Part shown: positions 42,091 to 51,563 of the stretch, in pieces
Numbering within the stretch: the stretch's first letter is position 1
Layout of the letters: every line of letters begins with the position of its first letter
From: Bacteroidota bacterium
GTDB taxonomy: Bacteria > Bacteroidota > Bacteroidia > SXHM01
Direction of reading: 5' to 3'
DNA length: 64,000 nt
NCBI GenBank assembly: GCA_947479755.1
Contig: CANKAM010000001.1
Span: 1-64,000, forward strand
Translations under genes and position numbers: made by a program
The notes under the pieces: model-generated
What the model was told of the DNA's origin: nothing
Database searches by the model: none
The model's input: the letters and a program-made list of their open reading frames with translations, nothing else

Positions 42091-43641
42091 TCATCGCTGA
42101 AGCGCATTCCTTTTCATAATTTCATGAAAAGGAATGCCTTCAATTTTGCTATCAACCCAGGCTAAAAGATCAATAGTTGAAAGAGAATTTCTTTCGCCCG
42201 GCTCGTACCGGGCTTTCTCAAGTTGCTCGCGCAATTTTTTGAAGTTCTTATGTAAATCTTTCTTTGATTTTTTTGTTGTTATTGTTGTGTTTTTCTTCAA
42301 AAATGAAAGTAAGATATTCTCAAAATTGTACAGCCCTTCAAGCTTATTCAGGTAGCGTTGTGTTGATCGCGCCAGATAACTGAGCAATTCATCCCTGCCT
42401 TGCTCAAACTGTAAAATCATAGTAAGAATATGAGATGATGAATGGATATCTTCTACTGATTTCAGGCTGTTGTCATTATGAATGTTATTCATCCATTGAT
42501 TAGCTTGAGAGTATTTGCCAATGGAGAAATAGAAATAAGCTATATTATAATATAAGTGTAGCAGCGGAAATTTCCTGATTATCCGTTCGTTCTCAGTTAT
42601 AAAAGGAGTTATTGTTTCTATAAGTTCTAATCCTTTATCAACCTCTCCAATCCTCACAAACAGACTAAGTTCAGCAATATTGGAATGTGTGAAAATTTTC
42701 ATTTCAAGATCTTCCGAAACTTTTACCTTAGGGTAATTTTCGGTGATGTTGCGCATTTTCACCAATAAGTCTTCAACTTCTTTGTAGTTGCCTGCATGCA
42801 GACTTACCGGCAATAAATTATTGATTGCAGCAAAATGCATATTCATTTCTTCCGGGCTTATGCGCTCACTTTCTTCAAATAACTGCAAAAGTTTTTTTCT
42901 GTATTCATAAGCCTTTTCCCAATTGTTATTTATCTTATAATAAATGGAGTGAATATTATAAAAACAGCAACGTGCTTTAAAAGACAGGGCGCGGTTTTCA
43001 TCTTTCAGAATAAACTGATTAATGATTTGGTCATTTGTTTTGTAGTTCTCGTTTTTGCGCTCAATACCTTCTTTATAGTAGTTGTTAAACATTTTCGACT
43101 GCAAATCATTGTATTCCCTTGAATTCTGAAGCTTTTCAAGAATTTCATAATACTTGTCAGAAATGTTGTCAATATCTTTTTCAATACTGCCTACATAAAA
43201 CTGAGATGCAAGAATTTTTGCTTCCCAATCTAAAACCTCTAACTGGGTTGTATATTTCTCATGCTCCTCAGAAAGATTTTTTACCCTTCTTAATATGGTC
43301 TTTGCCTGATTAACCAAACGCTTATCAAAAAGAAACTGAACATCGTGCAACATGCTCTTTAGCTTGTGATCAAGAGATTTCTCAATATTGAAAGCCCTCA
43401 TGGACTTGAGTATGCCTTCGTATAGATGATTTTTAGTTACATGAAGCTGTTGTGAAAAATTTTCATCAGCAAATTTTTTCAGAATTGCTTCTTCATTATA
43501 AGTTTTCTGACTGGAGAGAAATTCGAACAATTTTGAGAGATTACTATCCTTACGCTTGGAGGTAGCCTCAAGCATAAAATAGCGCTTTTCGTTATTATTT
43601 AGTGAATGAATCAGTTCAAAAAGAGAATTTTCCTTCTTCAT
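42091..43641 (-). CDS. Cytoplasmic helical repeat protein, function unknown
   Basis: The protein has 516 residues, with no signal peptide and predicted almost fully alpha-helical with weak TPR-like units (WEKAYEYRKKLLQLFEESER, NIAYFYFSIGKYSQANQWMN). It begins ENSLFELIHSLNNNEKRYFM, a start I associate with conserved Bacteroidota proteins of unknown function. A phosphorylation- or DNA-binding motif is not visible. It is divergent from the large S74 gene with a 235-bp gap between, so it might influence that gene, but this is only positional. Confidence 0.7.
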   Translation of the reverse strand: MKKENSLFELIHSLNNNEKRYFMLEATSKRKDSNLSKLFEFLSSQKTYNEEAILKKFADENFSQQLHVTKNHLYEGILKSMRAFNIEKSLDHKLKSMLHDVQFLFDKRLVNQAKTILRRVKNLSEEHEKYTTQLEVLDWEAKILASQFYVGSIEKDIDNISDKYYEILEKLQNSREYNDLQSKMFNNYYKEGIERKNENYKTNDQIINQFILKDENRALSFKARCCFYNIHSIYYKINNNWEKAYEYRKKLLQLFEESERISPEEMNMHFAAINNLLPVSLHAGNYKEVEDLLVKMRNITENYPKVKVSEDLEMKIFTHSNIAELSLFVRIGEVDKGLELIETITPFITENERIIRKFPLLHLYYNIAYFYFSIGKYSQANQWMNNIHNDNSLKSVEDIHSSSHILTMILQFEQGRDELLSYLARSTQRYLNKLEGLYNFENILLSFLKKNTTITTKKSKKDLHKNFKKLREQLEKARYEPGERNSLSTIDLLAWVDSKIEGIPFHEIMKRNALQR

Positions 43642-43801
43642 TTTAGCCCTTGGGAAATAAATTATTTGTTTATTTGCGACACAAAAGTACTACGAAAACT
43701 ATTGATTTTACAAATAAATACTACTTTTGAGCAGATTAATTTAATTATTGGAAACTTAAAAATTCGCGAATCTTTGTAATTTTTATTTCAGAATAATGCT
43801 T

Positions 43802-43809
43802 TATATTTG
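43802..43809 (+). promoter_or_regulatory. Promoter -7 box of the S74 surface protein gene
   Basis: TATATTTG fits TAnnTTTG and leaves a leader of about 60 nt. A TTTG at 43773-43776 is 25 bp upstream, longer than usual for the -33 element. Confidence 0.55.
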
Positions 43810-43876
43810 TTTCAGAAATTTTTCAAACCCAGTTTAACACCAGCGAAAAATAATATTTCGTTATAATTTCAAAACT

Positions 43877-46800
43877 ATGAAAAAACGTTTTTACCAACTC
43901 GGAAAAAAAGTAGCAATCCTTAGCGCAGTTGCCATCTGTGCGTTGCTGACAGCAAATCAAACCTTCGCACAAGGTGTTAGCATTAATGCTACCGGAACGG
44001 GAACCGCTCCTGATGGCTCAGCCATTTTGGATTTGAATATTGTAACAAAAGGTTTCCTTGTGCCCAGAATGACGCAGGCTCAGAGAAATGCTATAGGCCT
44101 TCCGGCTACCAGTTTGTTAATTTATCAAACTGATAATACACCTGGTTTTTACTATAACTCAGGTACACCAGGTGTTCCTGTTTGGACAACATTTGGAGGC
44201 GGTTCAGGACCAACTGCAGGTAACGATATTGATGTTACAGGAACTCAAGTTGATGTTGAGTCTGACCTTGATTTTGTTAAGCAAATAACTGCACCACTAT
44301 TTCAGGATTTAACTTTACGAACACAAGGATCGAACATTATTTTCGGAACAAGTACGCCTACAGAGTTCGGCAGATTTAATACGAGCGGGAATTTTGGTGT
44401 TGGAGATGCAAACCCTGCTTCTTTATTTACAGTTGGAAGTGGAGATTTATTTCAGGTAAATTCAAGTGGTAATTTAATTGCTATTAATGGTTTGACTGGT
44501 TATTCTTGGCCGGCTGGTCACGCTTCAGGAGTGTTGAGAAATAATGGAACAGGTACTTTAACATGGGGTGCTCCTACAATTTCAGGTGCAGCAGCTCTAA
44601 CAAATGGAAGAATATGGATTGGTGATGCATCAAACATTGCTCAAGAACAAACAATGAGTGGTGATGCAACTATCAGCAATACCGGTGCATTAACTTTGGC
44701 AACCGTAGCCACAGCAGGAACAAATACTAAAGTTACGTATAATGCTAAAGGTCTTGTTACCTCAGGAACAGCAGCCATATTAGCTTCTGCTGATTTTGCT
44801 AATCAGGGTGCAACAACAAATGTTTTACATGGTAATGCTTCAGGAAATCCTACATGGGGTGCAGTTACAGGTGCTGATTTTGGAACCCAAGTTGCAAATA
44901 CAGTTTTTTCAGGACCTGCAAGTGGTGCAAACGCAATTCCTACTTTTAGAACAATGGTTCCTTTAGACCTTGCAACAGGCCCTGTTAATGGTCAAGTATT
45001 AGGTGTTACCGCTGGTGTTTTGGATTGGGTTGCTACATTAACTAACCCAATGACAAATGCAGGAGATATGATTTATGCTCCCGTAGCCGGTGCACCTGCT
45101 GCTGCAGTGCGTTTTCCTGCTGGAACTAACGGTAATGTATTGCATACAACAGGCGGTCTTCCATCATGGAGCCCTTTAAATATGGCTGGTGGTGTAGATG
45201 AGGTTACCGGTATTTTACCTGTTGGCAATGGTGGTACAGGTCTTGCTACACTCACTGCTGGTTCAATATTATATGGTAACGGAGCAGGAACAGTAAATTT
45301 ACTGGCGGGAACAGATGCTCAGACAATTAGATTTAATGGCACAACTCCAATAGCTAATAGTAATTTGCTAAATAATGGAACTAATATTGGTATTGGTATT
45401 CCTGTTGGCGATTTTGCTACTACAGATGCTATTTTAGATATCATTGGTTCTAATACATTATTAGGTACTGGAGATTCTGTAGCTCTTAGTTTAAGAATGG
45501 GTGATGGACAAAATTTACCAAGCGATGTATCTCAAATTACCTTTGGGTATTCTGGAACTAAAAATTATAGACATGCAATAAAAACAAGACATAACAGTAC
45601 TGTAGGAACTGCAAATGCAATTGATTTTTATGTATGGAAGCCAGGTGTTGATGCAGCTGGATCAATAGGTACTAATAGAGTGTTTACCATTTTTAATAAT
45701 GGAACTTCTTCAGGGGTCGAACTCTATGGCGGAATATTAACTAATGCTTCTTGGGGTACTGCAGGACAGGTTCTTGCTTCGGGTGGTGCAGGCGTAGCAC
45801 CAACTTGGACTAGTGCAGCTTCTGGAACAGTAACAAGTGTTACCGGAACATCCCCAATTAACGTTGCTACTGGTACAACTACTCCTGTTATTTCATTGCA
45901 AGGTGCAGCAGGTACTATTGCCTATGGTACAGGTGGTGGTTCCGCTTTTTCTGCAGCAGGTACTGTTGTAGGGCAAATATTGCAAAGCAATACAACAGGT
46001 GCTCCAACATGGTCAACTGCAAGCTATCCTGCAACTACAGCTATTAATACGTTACTGTATTCTTCAGCTGCAAATACAGTTGTTGCTTTACCTACAGTAA
46101 ATAGTTCAGTACTTACTACCACAGCAGGAGGTGTTCCTACATGGTCAACTGTTGCTTCAATGAATGCTGATTTAACAGTTCAAAATGGTTTATATCTTAG
46201 TGCCGGAACTACTTATGATGGATCAGCAGCAGTTACTATTAAGCAGGGTGGTATTTTAACTGAAACAACATTAATTGATAATACAGGATTTGCATATACC
46301 TTAGGAGGCGCAGCCGCAACGCACACTATTACTATCGGTTCCTCTTCTGCAGCACAAACTTTGAATCTTGGAACAGGTGCAGGTCTTTCTACTGTTAATA
46401 TAGCTAATGGTGCAGCAGCAAACGTTGTAAATATCAATAACGGTGCTTCTGCTGGTACTATCCAGATTGGTAATAATAATAAAATGACCATCACAAACTT
46501 AGGAGTTGGTATTGGTGGTTTGGCAACTGCTACTAATGCCCTAGTTGTTGTAGGTAAAGTAAAATCTACAGGTATCAATGAAACATCTGACGTAAGATTG
46601 AAAAAGAATATTGTCTCTATTGATGGTGCTTTAAACAAAGTGCTTTCTATGAATGGTAAATACTATGATTGGAGAACAACTGAATTCCCTAACAAAGGTT
46701 TGGAAGAAGGTCGTCAGGTTGGTGTAATTGCTCAGGAAATCGAGAAAATACTTCCTGAGGTGGTTGTAACTGATGATGATGGTTTCAAATCTGTAGAATA

Positions 46801-46969
46801 CGGACACATTGTTCCTGTATTGATTGAAGCAATAAAAGAACAACAGAAAATTATTGATGGTCAGAAATCGACTATCAGTGATTTGAAAGCTTCTTTGGAA
46901 AATGTGTTGAACAGAGTAAACGTTATCGAGAAAAATGTAGACATTAACAACTCAAAAGTTGAGAAATAA
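43877..46969 (+). CDS. Large exported protein with C-terminal S74 (tail-fibre intramolecular chaperone) domain
   Basis: The protein has 1030 residues. A signal peptide (about 1-32, ...NQTFAQ) is followed by about 860 residues of low-complexity T/G/A/S/N-rich strand repeats (NGTGTLTWGAP, VLHTTGGLPSWSP, VLTTTAGGVPTWSTV), likely a trimeric beta fibre. The end is a peptidase S74 chaperone domain (about 900-990: ETSDVRLKKNIVSIDGALNK, GRQVGVIAQEIEKILPEVV, YGHIVPVLIEAIKEQQK), then a coiled coil. In phage and other fibres this domain drives trimerisation and often cleaves itself off. There are no phage structural genes nearby, so it is a cellular surface fibre. A strong terminator follows. Confidence 0.88.
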   Translation: MKKRFYQLGKKVAILSAVAICALLTANQTFAQGVSINATGTGTAPDGSAILDLNIVTKGFLVPRMTQAQRNAIGLPATSLLIYQTDNTPGFYYNSGTPGVPVWTTFGGGSGPTAGNDIDVTGTQVDVESDLDFVKQITAPLFQDLTLRTQGSNIIFGTSTPTEFGRFNTSGNFGVGDANPASLFTVGSGDLFQVNSSGNLIAINGLTGYSWPAGHASGVLRNNGTGTLTWGAPTISGAAALTNGRIWIGDASNIAQEQTMSGDATISNTGALTLATVATAGTNTKVTYNAKGLVTSGTAAILASADFANQGATTNVLHGNASGNPTWGAVTGADFGTQVANTVFSGPASGANAIPTFRTMVPLDLATGPVNGQVLGVTAGVLDWVATLTNPMTNAGDMIYAPVAGAPAAAVRFPAGTNGNVLHTTGGLPSWSPLNMAGGVDEVTGILPVGNGGTGLATLTAGSILYGNGAGTVNLLAGTDAQTIRFNGTTPIANSNLLNNGTNIGIGIPVGDFATTDAILDIIGSNTLLGTGDSVALSLRMGDGQNLPSDVSQITFGYSGTKNYRHAIKTRHNSTVGTANAIDFYVWKPGVDAAGSIGTNRVFTIFNNGTSSGVELYGGILTNASWGTAGQVLASGGAGVAPTWTSAASGTVTSVTGTSPINVATGTTTPVISLQGAAGTIAYGTGGGSAFSAAGTVVGQILQSNTTGAPTWSTASYPATTAINTLLYSSAANTVVALPTVNSSVLTTTAGGVPTWSTVASMNADLTVQNGLYLSAGTTYDGSAAVTIKQGGILTETTLIDNTGFAYTLGGAAATHTITIGSSSAAQTLNLGTGAGLSTVNIANGAAANVVNINNGASAGTIQIGNNNKMTITNLGVGIGGLATATNALVVVGKVKSTGINETSDVRLKKNIVSIDGALNKVLSMNGKYYDWRTTEFPNKGLEEGRQVGVIAQEIEKILPEVVVTDDDGFKSVEYGHIVPVLIEAIKEQQKIIDGQKSTISDLKASLENVLNRVNVIEKNVDINNSKVEK

Positions 46970-46992
46970 TAGTAATATTTCCTTAAATTAAT

Positions 46993-47024
46993 AAAAAAGC
47001 CCTGCAATATAGCTGGGCTTTTTT
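46993..47024. terminator. Terminator of the S74 gene
   Basis: AAAAAAGCCC pairs with GGGCTTTTTT across a 12-nt loop, 23 nt after the stop. It may also serve the convergent glycosyltransferase operon. Confidence 0.88.
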
Positions 47025-47054
47025 ATTTAATGAATTTATTGAGCAAGCAAATCA

Positions 47055-48083
47055 TTATACCTTTTTGAGTTTTTTCCAGGTGTTATTTTTTATGAAAAAT
47101 ACTGAAGGTAATAGTTTGTAAAAAATAAAGCGTAATCGACTAAAAAGTGGAATAAGTTCTTTTTTATTTAATGAAAGATAGTGAAAATAAATAATAGCTG
47201 AATTGAAAACAAAATTATTAAGCAATTTCAATTTTGCGACTTGTTTCCAGAGTTGTTGTGCCTTTTTAAAATCATTTTGTTGTATCCAGAAATTGCAAAC
47301 TCGGAAATAAAATCCGGCAAGACTTATCTTTCTGTCTTCTGTAAGTTTACCTGACTTTATTAGCTCCTCATAAAGTTGTATTAACAACCGTTCGTGGGAG
47401 TAGAGGTGTTTAGGTTGTGCACAATGAATGCCAATTCTTTCTTCATCATGCTCGCGAACAAATGAATCAATTTCACCCGGTACATAAGCATAATTTAAAT
47501 TCTTTATTAGAGCTCTCAGGTGAATATCAATATCTTGAAAACTCAACACTTTTTCATCAAACTTTCCTATGGCTATAAGACTTGACTTTTTCCATATTAC
47601 AGAGACAATACCCCATGAGGGATCCCAATTTAAAAAACGACAAATCTCATCTTTATTATTTGGTAAATTCCAATAGGTATTGTAATCAGGAAATTCCCAC
47701 CCGAATATGATTGTTGGGAAAGCAGCAAAATCAAGTTGTTTGTTTCCCGCAATAAATGCGACTCTGTCTTCAAGGCATATTTTAGTCAGCAAATCATCCG
47801 AGTCAAGAAAAATAATATATTCTCCCTTCGCCAACTTTATACCTATATTTCTGCATACCTGCGCCCCTCCAGTGTCTTCTTTTCTCTGATGGTAAAATAT
47901 ACGATTTTCCGAAGAAAATTCTTTCAGCATATCAACAGTGTTGTCTGTTGAAAAGTCATCAATAATTAACATTTCCCAATTAGTATAGGTTTGAGAAATA
48001 ATAGCAAGTATAGTTTCTCTTAACAGTGATGATCTGTTTTTCGTAGGTGTAATAATTGAAACTAATGGAAGCGATTCAGACAT
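47055..48083 (-). CDS. Family 2 glycosyltransferase
   Basis: The protein has 342 residues with a GT-A fold. The start LVSIITPTKNRSSLLRETIL, the NWEMLIIDDFSTDNTVDML strand and the DxD-type IIFLDSDDLL are standard GT2 motifs. The C-terminal third is helical, with a basic end (KNNTWKKLKKV) that may lie on the membrane. It is the last gene of a three-gene minus-strand cluster (4 bp after the methyltransferase gene), probably building a surface glycan. The DNA looks more A/T-rich than the core genes. Confidence 0.88.
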   Translation of the reverse strand: MSESLPLVSIITPTKNRSSLLRETILAIISQTYTNWEMLIIDDFSTDNTVDMLKEFSSENRIFYHQRKEDTGGAQVCRNIGIKLAKGEYIIFLDSDDLLTKICLEDRVAFIAGNKQLDFAAFPTIIFGWEFPDYNTYWNLPNNKDEICRFLNWDPSWGIVSVIWKKSSLIAIGKFDEKVLSFQDIDIHLRALIKNLNYAYVPGEIDSFVREHDEERIGIHCAQPKHLYSHERLLIQLYEELIKSGKLTEDRKISLAGFYFRVCNFWIQQNDFKKAQQLWKQVAKLKLLNNFVFNSAIIYFHYLSLNKKELIPLFSRLRFIFYKLLPSVFFIKNNTWKKLKKV

Positions 48084-48086
48084 TAA

Positions 48087-48794
48087 CTAACAGGGTAAGC
48101 AAGAGTGTTGAATGAAATTGTCATCTGAAAAAAGAGCAATCCTGTTATTAATGAGATTGTATGAATAATTGAACTCGTCTTTCCAGTATTTAATAACTTC
48201 TTGTTCTCCTTTTCTTGATGCATCATCTAAATAAATGGAATATGATTTATTTAGCTTCTTTTTTATGAAAGGCAATGCAGGGTAACGGCTTAATGATTTA
48301 CTCTTTTCATGGGCAGGGGGGCCATCTATGATAACTAAATCAAAAAGAAGATTCTCTGAAATATGAGTATTTATAATTTTATTGTTATACCATTCAAGAT
48401 TATTCTTTGATTTTTCAGAAGCACAGAGGGGAGAAAAAATAGTAATAGTATTTTCCATTGTCCCTTCTTTCTTTAAAATGGAATTTAGTAGGTCAAACCA
48501 CTTTTTATCATGCTCAACCGAGTAAAGCTTACACGGAAGATTATTTTTCTTTATCAGCCTTGATATAAGTATGGTTGATAGTCCGGATCCAAATTCTAAT
48601 ATGTTTTGTCTGTGATTAATCTGAATATCATTCATAATCATTGCAATTGCAAAAAAACTCATTGACGATTTAGTAATCGGTAATTGCTCGTAGCCTTCAA
48701 ACAGGTTATTTAGAAGTTGTCGACAATAAATATCTTCGGTTAATTTCTTTTCAGCATCACTTAAACTGCTACTGTTATTATTTCTTGCAAACAT
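48087..48794 (-). CDS. SAM-dependent methyltransferase-like protein
   Basis: The protein has 235 residues. A Rossmann motif I is visible in ILEFGSGLSTILISRLI, with the next strand LYSVEHDKKWFDLL and motif LLFDLVIIDGPPAHEKS, as in methyltransferases of the class that modify sugars or glycan ends. The substrate is not known. It overlaps the upstream glycosyltransferase gene by 1 bp and precedes the GT2 gene by 3 bp, so all three are likely one transcript. Confidence 0.78.
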   Translation of the reverse strand: MFARNNNSSSLSDAEKKLTEDIYCRQLLNNLFEGYEQLPITKSSMSFFAIAMIMNDIQINHRQNILEFGSGLSTILISRLIKKNNLPCKLYSVEHDKKWFDLLNSILKKEGTMENTITIFSPLCASEKSKNNLEWYNNKIINTHISENLLFDLVIIDGPPAHEKSKSLSRYPALPFIKKKLNKSYSIYLDDASRKGEQEVIKYWKDEFNYSYNLINNRIALFSDDNFIQHSCLPC

Positions 48795-49816
48795 TATTTA
48801 CTGGTTTTAATAGGATTTGCTTTTTTATAAAAGGACTTAACTCCTAATTTCACATTTGCCGGTAACATAGCGGCAAGTTTATGATAAATGCTGCTTATTT
48901 GTTCACTAAATGTTAGTTTCGTCTTTGCAATATGAAAATTCATCAAAGCTGTTTCGCCTAAGCTGGAAATTACTACTTTTTCTTTATTTACGGTTGTGCT
49001 ATTTCCGATTTTTTGTTTTTCATAAATTCCCGAAGGATAGCAGTGCACCCCGCTTCCATCAAAGCCATTGTTTCTTGATAATGAAATACTAGGGTGTAAG
49101 CATAATCCGCTGTATAGATAAACACTTGTAGCCCATTGTATATCCCATGTGTCTAATTTTCCGGATGCAATGTCTTTCAGTTGTTTAGTGTAATTATAAG
49201 TCCCGTTTACATCCAATTTAAATGCAAAATTTTTTCCGAACGTTTTTTCAATTTTTTCTAATAAAACTGATGCATTAACTTCAAATTTATCCCACGCTCT
49301 TTTCCATGTACCCCATCCCCAAATTGTTGGAGCTTTAAGAAAAAAAGTATCAGGTAAATTTAAGTTATGCGGTGCCATATACCCCCCAATATGCATCACC
49401 CTTTCTTCATTCTCATAAAGGTTAAGCGCGTCATTCATATACTTTAGGAAACCAGACGATAATTCCAAATCATCCTCAATCACTATAATTTTTCCAAATT
49501 GATTAACGATTTCAGTAATTCCTGAAACTATTGAAGTTGTAAGTCCAAGATTCTTATCAGAAAACCGAAAAAAAACATTTTTCCTCTCCTTTAATGGTTC
49601 AAAAAGTTTCCTAACATCATTAATTTTAGCAAGATCATCTGCACCGGCATTTTCTTTTGGGCCATCCGCAAAAACAAATACTTCACTTTCTTCAAAAAGC
49701 GGATTGCTCATAAGACTTTTTAGCATTTTTTCAGTATGCTGTGGTCGATTATAAACAAATATACAGATGGGTGCAAGTGAGGCAGACGTCAAATCTATAA
49801 TATAATTATTGTGCAT
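48794..49816 (-). CDS. Glycosyltransferase (GT-A, GNT-I/sugar-transferase-like)
   Basis: The protein has 340 residues. APICIFVYNRPQHTEKMLKS at the start, the VFVFADGP strand, and the metal-binding KIIVIEDDLELSSGFLKYMN are hallmarks of a GT-A group related to GNT-I-like and family 2 enzymes. WGWGTWKRAWDKF follows, typical of Bacteroidota members. It is the first gene of the three-gene cluster and is divergent from the T9SS-B protein gene. Confidence 0.83.
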   Translation of the reverse strand: MHNNYIIDLTSASLAPICIFVYNRPQHTEKMLKSLMSNPLFEESEVFVFADGPKENAGADDLAKINDVRKLFEPLKERKNVFFRFSDKNLGLTTSIVSGITEIVNQFGKIIVIEDDLELSSGFLKYMNDALNLYENEERVMHIGGYMAPHNLNLPDTFFLKAPTIWGWGTWKRAWDKFEVNASVLLEKIEKTFGKNFAFKLDVNGTYNYTKQLKDIASGKLDTWDIQWATSVYLYSGLCLHPSISLSRNNGFDGSGVHCYPSGIYEKQKIGNSTTVNKEKVVISSLGETALMNFHIAKTKLTFSEQISSIYHKLAAMLPANVKLGVKSFYKKANPIKTSK

Positions 49817-49889
49817 GCAAAGCTAAGAATTTAACAAGTTAATATTCCCGGAATAACTACTTTCTCTGTTAGCTTTTCAATTCTTTCCT

Positions 49890-49897
49890 TACTTTTG
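49890..49897 (+). promoter_or_regulatory. Promoter -7 box of the choice-of-anchor-L gene
   Basis: TACTTTTG fits TAnnTTTG and lies 30 nt before the ATG at 49928. It also argues against any start upstream of 49928. No clear -33 TTG. Confidence 0.5.
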
Positions 49898-49927
49898 GCT
49901 TTTGCCAATGAAAATTGTATTTATAGA

Positions 49928-51553
49928 ATGAAGAAAATCCTCCTCTCAATTGCTTTCTTGCTTTCATTAAACTCAGGTTTTGCCCAACTTACAGTAAATG
50001 GTTCATTAACTCCCCTGCAGTTAGTGCAAAGCATATTAATAGGCAATGGTGTTTCTGTTAGTAACGTTACTTATACTGGAGCTCCTGCAGCAATAGGATC
50101 TTTTAATGGTACCGCCAGTAACATTGGCATAGCAAGCGGAATATTACTGACAACCGGAAATCTGACAAATGCAGTAGGTCCTAATAATTTGGGTGGTCAG
50201 GGTATTGATAACAACCGCTCAGGTGATGCAGACTTAAACATAATTTCCGGGGTTACCACTTTTGATGCTTCTGTGCTTGAGTTTGATTTTGTTCCGGCTT
50301 CAGATACGTTGAGATTTAATTATGTTTTTGCATCAGAGGAATACCCTGAATTTGTGGGTGGTTTGGTAAATGATGCATTCGGTTTTTTTATTTCCGGTCC
50401 TGGGATTTCCGGACCTTTTTCTAGTAATTCTCAAAACGTAGCTATTATTCCCGGAACAACAACTCCTGTAACTATTAATGATTTGAATAATGGCGACAAT
50501 GATTGTGATCTCGGAGGTCCAAACGGACCCTGTTCAAACTGCCAGTATTATGTGGATAACTGCAATGGTTCAACCGTTCAATACGATGGTTTTACAACTC
50601 CATTAACTGCTATGGCAGTGGTGGCGTGCGGTGAAACGTATCACATAAAAATTGCAATTGCTGATGGCGGTGATGGTGTTTATGACTCGGGAGTTTTTCT
50701 TGAAGCAGGAAGTTTCGGAACATCAGGGGTTCAGATTACAGCCACAGCTTCTGCATCGGGTGATTCAACAATTGTTGAAGGCTGCGGTTCAGCGGTATTT
50801 ACCTTTTTTCGTCCTGATACAAGTTCGGCTTTTACTATTAATTTTAACATACAAGGCACAGCAATACCGGGTTTAGATTACAACCAAATACCAGACAGCA
50901 TTGTAATTCCTCAAGGACAATTCAGCGAGCAGCTATTTGTAGATGCTTTTGTCGATGGCATTCCTGACAGCATTGAAACAATTACACTTACCATTGATTT
51001 CATTAGTGGTTGCGGAGGTGATACTCTTTATGCAACTATCTTTATTCAGAGTGTTGACTCAATTAAAGTGGTTAAAGGAGAAGATTATAATATCTGCACA
51101 CCTGACGAGACCGCAACGCTTAAAGCAACTGCAACAGGAGGCAGCGGACCACTTACATTTACCTGGAGCAATGATGCAGGTGTTGGCGATTCAGTAGTAG
51201 TTGTTCCGCTTGAAACAACCAAGTATTTTGTAACCGTTACCGATACGTGCGGCAATTTCGCTTACTCCGATTCTATTGAAGTGGTAGTGCAATGCGATGT
51301 AATTGTTCCAAACATATTTACACCTAACGGTGATGGGTTTAACGACACTTTTTTTGTAGGAAACTTAGACCAGTATCCCGGTAGCGGAATAAAAATTTAC
51401 AATCGATGGGGACGTAAAGTTCATGATACCGATGATTACAAAAATGATTGGGATGGTGAAAAAGTTGCCGAAGGAACCTACTTTTATGTTCTCTCAGTTT
51501 CAGATCCTGAGCAAGGCGAAAAAAAAGGACACGTTACCATTTTAAAAAATTAA
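49928..51553 (+). CDS. Choice-of-anchor-L protein with T9SS type B (gliding-motility-associated) C-terminal domain
   Basis: The protein has 541 residues from ATG 49928, which gives MKKILLSIAFLLSLNSGFAQ as signal peptide. About 30-270 is the choice-of-anchor-L domain (LLTTGNLTNAVGPNNLGGQG, YVFASEEYPEFVGGLVNDAF). About 270-365 looks Calx-beta-like, then an Ig/PKD-like domain (ATATGGSGPLTFTWSND). The end is the type B sorting domain (VPNIFTPNGDGFNDTFFVGN, IKIYNRWGRKV, GTYFYVLSV). It is exported by T9SS and either secreted or held at the surface. It is followed after 10 bp by a small exported protein. Confidence 0.9.
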   Translation: MKKILLSIAFLLSLNSGFAQLTVNGSLTPLQLVQSILIGNGVSVSNVTYTGAPAAIGSFNGTASNIGIASGILLTTGNLTNAVGPNNLGGQGIDNNRSGDADLNIISGVTTFDASVLEFDFVPASDTLRFNYVFASEEYPEFVGGLVNDAFGFFISGPGISGPFSSNSQNVAIIPGTTTPVTINDLNNGDNDCDLGGPNGPCSNCQYYVDNCNGSTVQYDGFTTPLTAMAVVACGETYHIKIAIADGGDGVYDSGVFLEAGSFGTSGVQITATASASGDSTIVEGCGSAVFTFFRPDTSSAFTINFNIQGTAIPGLDYNQIPDSIVIPQGQFSEQLFVDAFVDGIPDSIETITLTIDFISGCGGDTLYATIFIQSVDSIKVVKGEDYNICTPDETATLKATATGGSGPLTFTWSNDAGVGDSVVVVPLETTKYFVTVTDTCGNFAYSDSIEVVVQCDVIVPNIFTPNGDGFNDTFFVGNLDQYPGSGIKIYNRWGRKVHDTDDYKNDWDGEKVAEGTYFYVLSVSDPEQGEKKGHVTILKN

Positions 51554-51563
51554 TCAAACCCAA

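Noticed and set aside
46213-46638. 141-aa minus-strand frame within the S74 gene
   Set aside because: It is a shadow of the Ala/Thr/Gly-rich repeats; it has no promoter and no recognisable domain.
43877-46969. Prophage tail fibre
   Set aside because: The protein has a Sec signal peptide and its own promoter and terminator, and no phage structural, lysis or replication genes lie nearby.
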